Positions 11,096 through 21,500 of a stretch of DNA of 64,000 bases are shown here, piece after piece. A model generated the notes under the pieces. That model was not told where the DNA came from, made no database searches, and worked only from the letters and a program-made list of their open reading frames with translations. The first letter of the stretch is position 1. Every line of letters begins with the position of its first letter. This stretch comes from Sanderia malayensis (lineage: Eukaryota; Cnidaria; Scyphozoa; Semaeostomeae; Pelagiidae), in NCBI GenBank assembly GCA_013076295.1, contig RQOL01000660.1, positions 124,001 to 188,000 of the forward strand, in the 5' to 3' direction. A program made the translations under genes and the position numbers.

Positions 11096-14000
11096 CGAGA
11101 TTGCGGACCCGGATTCATCTTCACCGGCTTTTGATGCCTAACTACGCCGGCAGTTTTTTAAAGGGTTGCCAGTAGAGCTACAATTGAAGTTGTTGGAATC
11201 TCATCCCACCCCAACATTGGCCACAGTGACGTCATTTGCTCAGAGGTCCACTTGCCCTGCCACCGCATGCGCCGCTGTTACAATCAACCCCTCTTGGGCA
11301 TGGAGGAAAAGCCTCTGTGCCAGCTGCAACAACAACTACAACAGCAACAACAACAATTACAGATGGAAGGAACGTTACTGGCCTACTTGTTTTTTCTGTG
11401 GTGCACCCACCTTGGACATATGGTCAGGAATTGTAACAAACGTCAAGTCAAAGAGCGCAGAAATGTACCCTTTGCAATGGCTGGGGCCATCATCCACAGA
11501 ACTGTGTGAATAACCTTAATTTATCTCAGCCACATTCTGAACTACGTCAACAACCAGATCGTAAGTTTCCTTTAAACTTTCAAGGGGTCGGGATGCCTCA
11601 CTATTAGGTTGGAGTGATGAGCATCCCTCTACTTTTGCTTTTGGAACTACTTCTGTTGCTCCCCGTGCCCTAGTTCCTTGCCAACCCCTTGTTTCTTGTA
11701 ATTTTACTGGTGTACCTACAGTTGTCAGCTCTTGTTGACACAGAGTCAATGCAGTCTATTTTGAGTTTTGATGCTTTCCAGCACATTTTTCAGAGCTGTA
11801 CACAGCAAAACATTGTCCCACCGTTACTTGGAAGTAGTTCCAACCAACACTTGTGTATCTATTACTGGACAACCACTGCAACCTGCTGGTGCAGTGGTCT
11901 TCCAGTTCTCATTTCCTGGTTGTGATTTTGAATTTAAGTTTAAATTTCTTGTATGTGCTGCAACCCTTCCAACGCATTATGGGATGGGATTTTATTGTTC
12001 CCTTTCAATTACATTTGGCTTATTCTGGGGATTCCTATTTCTTAAATGGGTGGCATGGCAGTACTCCTTTGATACCTTGGGCCCTCTCTTATGGTTCAAC
12101 TTCCTCTAATTGTTCGATCCTGTCCAATTCTCCTCAGGTGGGTCCGCCTTCTGGCTTTGCCTAGTTGTCCAGCCAAGGGCCACAGTCACCCTCACTCTTG
12201 TTGATAATTTTTCCATCCCTGGTCGTAGTGAGTGTATTTTACAAACCAAGTTACCTCGAGGGTATTCTAAACAGTTAGGCATGGTGTGTAGTTTAGATGA
12301 TTCTCCCCTTATCATTGCATCAACCTTGAATCAACCCAGCCATAGTAAGGTCTTTGTACATGTTTTAAACTCCTCGGAGTCTCCAGTCGAATTACATTCT
12401 GGTCAGAAGATTGCCAAATTTCTTCCAGTTGTTGAGTCTCTTCCAGCTAGACTGAGATCATCTGTTGAAAACATTTGTGCTAGTGTTGTTTGCCAGCCAA
12501 GCATGGACTCTTGCACATTGCAAGAATTAGAGACAGCTGTTAGCTCTAGTTTATCTAGCCATGATCATAATCAGTTGTTCCAGACTTTGCTTAAATTTCC
12601 TGATGTGTTTAACAATGGCACCATGACTACTCATAAGATTAGCACAGGTGATTCCCCTCTGATCCATCAACACCCTCAATGCCTCCCCTATCACTACAGA
12701 GGTGGGGTTGACAAGCAAGTTCATGACATGCTTACCCAAGGTGTTATCAAACCTAGCACCAGCCCCTGGTCTTCTCCCATTGTCCTTGTAAAGAAAAAGG
12801 ATGGGTCTTATCAATTTTGTATTGATTATTGGAAATTAAATTTAGTAACCAAGCATGACCCTATTCCCTTGCCTCAAATTGATGACTTGCTGGACGCCTT
12901 AAATGGGTATAACATCTTTAGTACCTTGGACCTTCGCAGTGGATATTAGCAAGTCAGTGTAGACCCAGAAGGTAGGGAGAAAATAGCTTTCATGACACCT
13001 ACTGGTCTATATGAATTTTTACGAATGCCATATGGGCTATCCAGTGCCCTGGCTACCTTTTCACGGGCCATAAATGTTGTCCTGTCTGGTCTCGCCTACG
13101 AAACTTGCTTGTGCTATTTTGATGATGTAATTGTTTTTTCCAAAGATATCAACCAGCATTGTGATTGTTTGAAATCTGTTTTGCAACGTTTTCAAGAACA
13201 AAATCTCCGTTTTAAAGCTTCTAAGTGTTCATTGGCTCTCACGAGGTTGCTTACTTAGGGCAAACTATTTCTAAAGATGGTATTCATACTGACCCCAAAA
13301 AGGTTAAGGCAATTCAAGACATCCCAGCCCCTTCTACCCTGGAGAAGCTACGATCCTTTCTGGGACTTGCATGCAGGCTACTACACGCGGTTTATACCGG
13401 AGTTTGCCACCATTGCCTCTCCCCTAATGGCCCTCACTAAAAAAAGCTACTCGATTTCTATGGACAGATATCACCAAAAAGCATTTGAATACCTCAAAAC
13501 CTGCCTCTGCTCAGCACCTATTTTAGCCTACCCTTGCTTGAACAAGACCTTCATCCTACAAACTGACGCATCAGATGTTGGGTTGGTGCCGTCTTAACCC
13601 AGCTTGATGACTCAGGCCATGAAATGGTCATATCATATGCCAGTCGAACTCTCACAAGCCGAGAACAAAATTACACAGCAATGGAGAAAGAAGCATTGGC
13701 TGTTGTGTTTGCAACTGAACATTTTCGTGTATATTTTTTGGGCCGTCAGTTTCAACTTATTACTGATAATAGAGCTTTGATGAAGTGGCTCCATTCTATT
13801 CAAGCTATAGGTAGAATTGCTAGATGGATTATGCACTTTCAAGAATTTGATTTTGTCGTGTCACACCTCAAACCAAAATGCAGACGCTCTCTCTCGCTTA
13901 AATCATAGATGTTCCCCTTCTCCCTCTGAACCACCGAACCATTCCACGAACACCCCTGTCAACTGCTTTGTTGGTCTTATGCGAGGCACATATTTGTACA

Positions 14001-15640
14001 CCGCTCAACACCAAGATTCCAATATTTTGAAGGTCATTGAAATGAAAGAACAGGGCTTCTCTCGGCCCCCATAATTTGTGTGGTCCAAATATCAGCACTG
14101 GTCGCATATTGTTCTTGTTGGGACCAACGTTTTGTGGATCGTGGCATATTAATGAAATCAATAGACCCTAATAGCTCTTTTCCCAATAATGTTGTTGTTG
14201 TGCCTCAAAACTTAGTAAATGGTGTCCTCCATAGTCTACACAGTGGCCCTTCTGGGGGTCACATGGGTATTACTCGCACTATCTGCAGGGCTAATAAGCG
14301 GTTCTTCTGGCCTCAAATGCATGCATCAATTAAATCATTTATTCAAAGCTGTCCTGAATGTAGCCAAATTAAGCAGAATCCACACAACACCAAGGCCCCT
14401 TTATAACTAATTCAGATTAGCGAGCCATTTGTTTTTTGGGCTATGGACTATATGGGGCCTATTAAGGAAACATCACGCGGCAAAAACAGATACTTGTGCT
14501 CATGAACCACTTCACCAAATGGTGTGAAGCATTCCCTACTCCAGATCAGAAAGCGTCGAATGTAGCTAAAGTTTTTGTATCTCATGTTTTTTCTCGTTTT
14601 GGCCCACCTACAGTTCTCCATTCTGACCAGGGTCACAATTTTGATAGCATACTAATGCATGAAATATATGGTTTGATGGGCATCAAAAAGACCCGTACCA
14701 CTGCCTACCATCCTCAATGTAATGGACTTAATGCAGAGACACAATCGTACCCTTCCAAGTATCTTTGAAAATCGGAAACATAGCGAAACATAATAACTAC
14801 TAAAACTTTTCGTCTGGCACTCATCAGAGTAGTACGTCAGAAAGAGAACGAAAATGAAAACCAAATGAAAACAACAAAATTTCACTTAGGAATTTTAGAA
14901 TCTGTCTACATCAAAACCATGGATCCCATATTGTGTAGACAGAAAGAGTTCGTTTTCCCACTGGGACTCTTTCAGTAATCTATTGTTCGGTCACCGGTGA
15001 TGATTGGTTGTTTTGCACTTTACCAATCACTCACCTCTTTTCTGATTGGCCAATTTCGATCCTCTTCTGGGTATAATTGTTTGCTAGGTTTTCATTTTCG
15101 TTCTCTTTCTGACGTACTACTCCGATGAGTGTCAGACGAAAAGCTTTAGTAGTTATTATGTTTCGCTATGTTTCCGATTTTCAAAGCTATTTTGAAGTTC
15201 TGTACTGATCAAAGATTGTCCTTCAAAGTATCATATCTAGCTTTATGTCAGAACATAATGTCGATTGGGATGATTGGCTAAGGAAAGCTCTTAGCCACTC
15301 CAATCAACTTGCACAGCGTAATTTAGTCAATGTTAGAGCTAAGCAAGCTTCCCAGTATGACAACAAGAGTAAGATAAATTGGCAGCTCTTTGAGTCAGGA
15401 CAGACAGTCTGGCTTTGGCGCCCCAAGCATTGGAAATTCGGTAAACGATGGACTGGCCCTTACAGAATACAGTCAAGAGATGGGGTTAATTACCGGTTAA
15501 CATCGTCCATGGGAAAATCTCTTATTGCTCATCATAATATCTTGAAGCCTTGTGTCTTACCTTTAGGTCAAGGTTTTCCAGTCTATGCAGGGCCAGAAGC
15601 CCCTGGCATCAGGGTTTATTTATTTGGCAAATTTTAATCA
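11095..15640 (+). mobile_element. Ty3/gypsy LTR retrotransposon, decayed
   Basis: Domain order gag, PR, RT, RNase H, IN identifies Ty3/gypsy. Gag remnant: GLPVELQLKLLESHP and a frameshifted CCHC knuckle near 11,390-11,430. Protease: LVDTES at about 11,730, with the DTG signature changed to DTE. RT: VKKKDGSYQFCIDYWKLN (12,790-12,840), stop at 12,948, then YEFLRMPYGL and YFDDVIVFS. RNase H: QTDASDVG, SREQNYTAMEKEALAVVFA. Integrase: HHCC-type finger at 14,220-14,380, catalytic core with HSDQG and TTAYHPQCNG to about 14,740, and C-terminal domain at 15,245-15,637. Stops and frameshifts separate these parts, so the copy is inactive. The 5' end is missing and no LTR pair was found. A 456-bp insertion splits the integrase. 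Confidence 0.92.
14764..15219. mobile_element. palindromic MITE inserted in the gypsy integrase
   Basis: An inverted repeat of about 100 bp begins TTTGAAAATCGGAAACATAG near 14,764 and returns as its complement ending CCGATTTTCAAAG at 15,186. The insertion interrupts the integrase between RTLPSI and ISSFMSEHN. A 13-bp target sequence, CCTTCCAAGTATC at 14,751-14,763, recurs with one mismatch at 15,220-15,232, which looks like a target-site duplication. About 33 bp between the right arm and the repeat are not palindromic. It encodes nothing. Confidence 0.8.
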
Positions 15641-16076
15641 TATGGGCGTTGTCTTTCTAAACTTGTCATGACCACGCCCTTCTACTAACATTTAGAACGG
15701 TATCCTCCACTCATTTCGACTTCTGAGGAACAGAAACTGAAACATAGTTAATCATATTATGGCTATTTAGCGGATATTAAACTCAACATTAGAGGGTGAG
15801 GTGTGGTTTATTTCTTGTTGGAATCAGGTTTATTCAACTGACCTACCAGGTTCTATTTCTCGTCATTGTAAAATTTTTGAATAACAGACAGGGCAATTTG
15901 ATCGAATTTCATGTCACACTTTGTTCAAATCTCGACTTGGTAACTGTTTGATATGTGATTGTATTGTAGCCTACTTTGAAATATGTCGAAAAAACAAACT
16001 CCGATCAATTTCTTCACCATTCCTAATGATAACAGTACATAATGTACTGATAGGTTATCCTGTAAAAATATTCGAA

Positions 16077-16107
<31 letters not shown>

Positions 16108-16896
16108 GGAAGTAATACGATTAAGTCGCCTTGATAACAGTTTTGGCCAGAATCCTTGTCTGTAAGCCCCATTCTGCAGATTGTGAGAGGCTAGTATCTG
16201 CATACAGTCTCATGAAAACAAATTCAAGAAACCGATTTTAGCGACGAACAACCAATAACAAATTGTACATAAATTTGAATATGCCAGTATTGGGGCAATA
16301 TGACCCACAACCAGGTGTTCACACTTCATGACAGATACAAAACGCTGAACTCGAGATACCCCAAAAGTTGACAAGCAGTCTTGGTTTCGAAAAGTTTTTG
16401 AGAACCATAATATTGAAAGAAAGTGAAAATGAGCTGGTTCAGCGAACCTTTTAAACTGTTTAGTATTGACTGTTTACTAAGTTTGTTATTTGCATCGATG
16501 ACTACGAGAACGACGTTTACTCTGAGAATACTTTCTTGAAATTTGTCTAAAATGGTTTTGTTAAAACGTTATCACTACACAATCATGATTTATCACTGCA
16601 CAAATTGGTTATCACTGCACCTTAATATAAACCCTGCCTGACATTACCCTTCCCAAAACTGCCGAGACCGAGGTCGATCCAGAGGCTGGGAACCAACGGA
16701 ATATTGGAGGTGGTGCTGCCAGACCCACCAGACCCCCTTTTCTGCGACAGGTTGTTAATCCCCCCATTCGCTTTGGAAATGTTGTAGCACATTAATGCAT
16801 GCATACTCTGTCCGTTGTCCAAATTGTAAGGGAGGGGAAGATGTAATGTTATGATTGCGTAGAAATTGTAGCATGTCTGCGTTAATATATTAGAAG
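15641..16896. other. non-coding; possible gypsy 3' remnant
   Basis: No exon recognised. An (ATT)n microsatellite lies at 16,078-16,107. The part directly after the integrase may be a decayed 3' LTR, but no partner was found upstream. Confidence 0.5.
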
Positions 16897-17556
16897 TATT
16901 TTAATCGGAGGAACTTTCGCGGGAAGAAACTTTCGCGAGGCAAGAAAAACGCGAAATTAATCGAATTAACTTTCGCGTTTTAGGCAAAATCGGATATTTT
17001 GCGCGAATAAACTTTCGCGTTTCAGCTAAGTCGAAAATTTTGCGCGAATAAACTTTCGCGAAAAGTCTGAACAGAAACTTTAAACAGAAATCTTGAAGTA
17101 TCAGGAACTGGTAGAGAAGTTTTATGCAGAACCAAAAGCAATTTCTGCTCTTACTCCCCCCCAGTCAAGAAAAAAAAAGCTTACTGATACTACTTCATCA
17201 CGCAAACCTAGTCAAGACAGAGACATACGAACTATGCTTTTTAGTAAAACTAAAAAAGAAAAGGAACAGCATTAGAAACTGACGCCATTATAATTGATTG
17301 ACCAATGAAACTAACTAATGAAATGAAATGTTTTTCTTAGTTAATCGCCTTTCACTCTGGGATTACCAGTTTTTCACAATAGCGTTTTTGCGAGAATAAA
17401 CTTTCGCGAATTTCCAATTTTGAAATTTTAATTAAGAATAAACTTTCGCGAATTTCATATTTTAGAAAATTTCGCGCAATAAACTTTCGCGAATTTTGGC
17501 CAAAAACGCGAAAATCGCGAAAGTTTCTTCCCGCGAAAGTTTCTGCGATTAAAGTA
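16897..17556. mobile_element. 660-bp TIR element with iterated AAACTTTCGCG motif
   Basis: The ends form a 42-bp inverted repeat with three mismatches; the left starts TATTTTAATCGGAGGAACTT. Inside, AACTTTCGCG occurs eight times forward and twice reversed, mostly as AATAAACTTTCGCG and often next to GCGCGAA. The middle carries a 60-codon basic open frame at 17,093-17,275 without a recognised domain. Structure and size fit a non-autonomous DNA transposon. The iterated CpG-rich motif stands out against the AT-rich surroundings. Confidence 0.75.
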
Positions 17557-17934
17557 GTAGAATCATGTTCGTGTTAATTATAGAATTGTTTTCCTGTGAT
17601 GTACTTGCGACCGTGCCGTATGTCTGTTATTCGTTGTTGCTGTCACTATTGATTGATGTGTCATATTATGATTGTTATAATTTATGTAAAATGATAATAG
17701 TTATTTTAGTTGAATGATTGATCTCAAGCAAGCAACATCTCGTATTTTCTTGAGTATACCTGCTTTACCCGGCCACGCTACATCTCTCCATTTTATGGAA
17801 CCAGAAAACGTACCATTGTAGTTAATAATTTACCACTGTGATTGGTGTGATTTTCTGTGTCTGATCGAATCGCTATGCTTGCAAATTTAATAATGTAAAA
17901 CAATGACATTGAATTACTGCATTACTTCAATCGT
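17557..17934. other. non-coding spacer
   Basis: AT-rich DNA between the TTTCGCG element and the SINE-like head. No exon or repeat recognised. Confidence 0.5.
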
Positions 17935-18110
17935 CGGGTGCAGTGGCGTGGAGGTAGTGCCATGGGGTGTGCAACCGACCAGGTAAGTGGTTCGAGACGA
18001 CGGTAAGTCATTTAAATTCAATTTACCTTTGCCTGATCTCAAAGTACTTATCTGTAATTCTCCTTTAACTATCTCCTAACATATATCCAAGGATAGTAGT
18101 AAGTGGTAGT
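17935..18110 (+). repeat. tRNA-related SINE head
   Basis: Reads GGTGCAGTGGCGTGGAGGTA, then after about 35 bases GGTTCGAGACG. These resemble Pol III A-box (TGGCNNAGTGG) and B-box (GGTTCGANTCC) promoters at tRNA-like spacing. A copy in opposite orientation lies at about 18,470-18,597. No cloverleaf typical of a functional tRNA can be drawn, so a SINE head is preferred. Confidence 0.6.
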
Positions 18111-18469
18111 AGACTTCAATTAGAAAAGTTAGTAATAGTAGAGAGATTGGTAGTGGTGAATAGCAGCTAAGGGGACATCGCGCAAATAGTTGTAAATAGT
18201 AAGGCGTCATACGCTCTCGCCCGAAAAACTAAGGGGAGGCGGTTCAACTTTTTGTTACAAGAAAGCACCTCTACAGAAAACGCAGACCGAAATTATCTCC
18301 CCCTTGATTTTTCATGATTCGGGCAATGTTCCCCTTGCTTATTTTCTCAATTTGTGCGATGGTCCTATTGGTTTTCATCACTAGCGTTTTGTGTTTGTGA
18401 TCACTCACGCTTGTACTTTGTGAGAATGCTCAAATGTTATTGCATAATTATAGACAAGGCCAACTATCA

Positions 18470-18597
18470 ATGATAAATCAGAATTATACTTACATGGATG
18501 TAAATTAAAATCTAGCTACTTACCTGCTATCGAACCTCTTACCTGGTCGGTGCACAACCCGTAGCACTACCTCTAGGTTACTGCAACCGATAGAAGA
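18470..18597 (-). repeat. tRNA-related SINE head, inverted copy joining the satellite
   Basis: On the minus strand it reads GGTTGCAGTAACCTAGAGG, then CGACCAGGTAAGAGGTTCGA. It matches 17,935-18,010 in reverse orientation over about 100 bp. It also matches the first half of the satellite monomer that starts here, so it bridges the SINE head and the tandem array. Confidence 0.65.
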
Positions 18598-21500
18598 GAC
18601 GATATAAATGTCACTCTTAAACTCTATTACCAATTCAATTTGTAACATTGATCAAAAGTCAACCATTAGGCACCTGGTCTTGAACTTCTAGCCTGTCAGA
18701 TGCCAAACCATAGCACTACCTCTAGGCTACTGCAACCGATAGAAGAGACGATATAAATGTCACTCTTAAACTCTATCACGAATTCAATTTGTTTAACATT
18801 GATCAAAAGTCAACCATTAGGCACCTGGCCTTGAACTTCTAGCCTGTCAGATGCCAAGCCATAGCACTACCTCTAGGCTACTGCAACCGATAGAAGAGAC
18901 GATATAAATGTCACTCTTAAACTCTATCACGAATTCAATTTGTTTAACATTGATCAAAAGTCAACCATTAGGCACCTGGCCTTGAACTTCTAGCCTGTCA
19001 GATGCCAAACCATAGCACTACCTCTAGGCTACTGCAACCGATAGAAGAGACGATATAAATGTCACTCTTAAACTCTATCACGAATTCAATTTGTTTAACA
19101 TTGATCAAAAGTCAACCATTAGGCACCTGGCCTTGAACTTCTAGCCTGTCAGATGCCAAACCATAGCACTACCTCTAGGCTACTGCAACCGATAGAAGAG
19201 ACGATATAAATGTCACTCTTAAACTCTATCACGAATTCAATTTGTTTAACATTGATCAAAAGTCAACCATTAGGCACCTGGCCTTGAACTTCTAGCCTGT
19301 CAGATGCCAAACCATAGCACTACCTCTAGGCTACTGCAACCGATAGAAGAGACGATATAAATGTCACTCTTAAACTCTATCACGAATTCAATTTGTGTAA
19401 CATTGATCAAAAGTCAACCATTAGGCACCTGGCCTTGAACTTCTAGCCTGTCAGATGCCAAACCATAGCACTACCTCTAGGATACTGCAACCGATAGAAG
19501 AGACGATATAAATGTCACTCTTAAACTCTATGACGAATTCAATTTTTTAACATTGATCAAAAGTCAACCATTAGGCACCTGGCCTTAAACTTCTAGCCTG
19601 TCACATGCCAAACCATAGCACTACCTCTAGGCTACTGCAACCGATAAAAGAGACGATATAAATGTCACTCTTAAACTCTATCACCAATTCAATTTGTTTA
19701 ACATTGATCAAAAGTCAACCATTAGGCACCTGGTCTTGAACTTCTAGCCTGTCAGATGCCAAACCTTAGCACTACCTCTAGGCTACTGCAACCGATAGAA
19801 GAGACGATATAAATGTCACTCTTAAACTCTATCACCAATTCAATTTGTAACATTGATCAAAAGTCAACCATTAGGCACCTGGCCTTGAACTTCTAGCCTG
19901 TCAGATGCCAAACCATAGCACTACCTCTAGGCTACTGCAACCGATAGAAGAGACGATATAAATGTCACTCTTAAACTCTATCACGAATTCAATTTGTTTA
20001 ACATTGATCAAAAGTCAACCATTAGGCACCTGGTCTTGAACTTCTAGCCTGTCAGATGCCAAACCATAGCACTACCTCTAGGCTACTGCAACCGATAGAA
20101 GAGACGATATAAATGTCACTCTTAAACTCTATCACGAATTCAATTTGTTTAACATTGATCAAAAGTCAACCATTAGGCACCTGGCCTTGAACTTCTAGCC
20201 TGTCAGATGCCAAACCATAGCACTACCTCTAGGCTACTGCAACCGATAGAAGAGACGATATAAATGTCACTCTTAAACTCTATCACGAATTCAATTTGTT
20301 TAACATTGATCAAAAGTCAACCATTAGGCACCTGGCCTTAAACTTCTAGCCTGTCAGATGCCAAACCATAGCACTACCTCTAGGCTACTGCAACCGATAG
20401 AAGAGACGATATAAATGTCACTCTTAAACTCTATCACGAATTCAATTTGTTTAACATTGATCAAAAGTCAACCATTAGGCACCTGGCCTTGAACTTCTAG
20501 CCTGTCAGATGCCAAACCATAGCACTACCTCTAGGCTACTGCAACCGATAGAAGAGACGATATAAATGTCACTCTTAAACTCTATCACGAAATCAATTTG
20601 TTTAACATTGATCAAAAGTCAACCATTAGGCACCTGGCCTTGAACTTCTAACCTGGCAGATGCCAAACCATAGCACTACCTTTAGGCTACTGCAACCGAT
20701 GAATGAGACAATGTAGATGTCATTCTTAAACTCTATTACGAATTCAATTTGTGTAACATTGATCAAAAGTCAACCATTAGGCACCTGGCCTTGAACTTCT
20801 AGCCTGTCAGATGCCAAACCATAGCACTACCTCTAGGCTACTGCAACCGATAGAAGAGACGATATAAATGTCACTCTTAAACTCTATCACGAATTCAATT
20901 TGTTTAACATTGATCAAAAGTCAACCATTAGGCACCTGGCCTTGAACTTCTAACCTGGCAGATGCCAAACCATAGCACTACCTTTAGGCTACTGCAACCG
21001 ATGAATGAGACAATGTAAATGTCATTCTTAAACTCTATTACGAATTCAATTTGTGTAACATTGATCAAAAGTCAACCATTAGGCACCTGGCCTTGAACTT
21101 CTAGCCTGTCAGATGCCAAACCATAGCACTACCTCTAGGCTACTGCAACCGATAGAAGAGACGATATAAATGTCACTCTTAAACTCTATCACGAATTCAA
21201 TTTGTTTAACATTGATCAAAAGTCAACCTTTAGGCACCTGGCCTTGAACTTCTAGCTTGTCAGATGCCAAACCATAGCACTACCTCTAGGCTACTGCAAC
21301 CGATGAATGAGACAATGTAGATGTCATTCTTAAACTCTATTACGAATTCAATTTGTGTAACATTGATCAAAAGTCAACCATTAGGCACCTGGCCTTGAAC
21401 TTCTAGCCTGTCAGATGCCAAACCATAGCACTACCTCTAGGCTACTGCAACCGATAGAAGAGACGATATAAATGTCACTCTTAAACTCTATCACGAATTC

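Noticed and set aside
11236..11509. Gln/Asn/Thr-rich small proteins
   Set aside because: Three overlapping frames of one CAA/ACA repeat inside the gypsy gag region.
11095..16100. LTR pair of the gypsy element
   Set aside because: I looked for a direct repeat on both sides and found none; the 5' side is replaced by a hAT fragment.
17935..18010. Functional tRNA gene
   Set aside because: A- and B-box-like motifs are present, but no acceptor stem or anticodon arm can be drawn; a SINE head explains it better.
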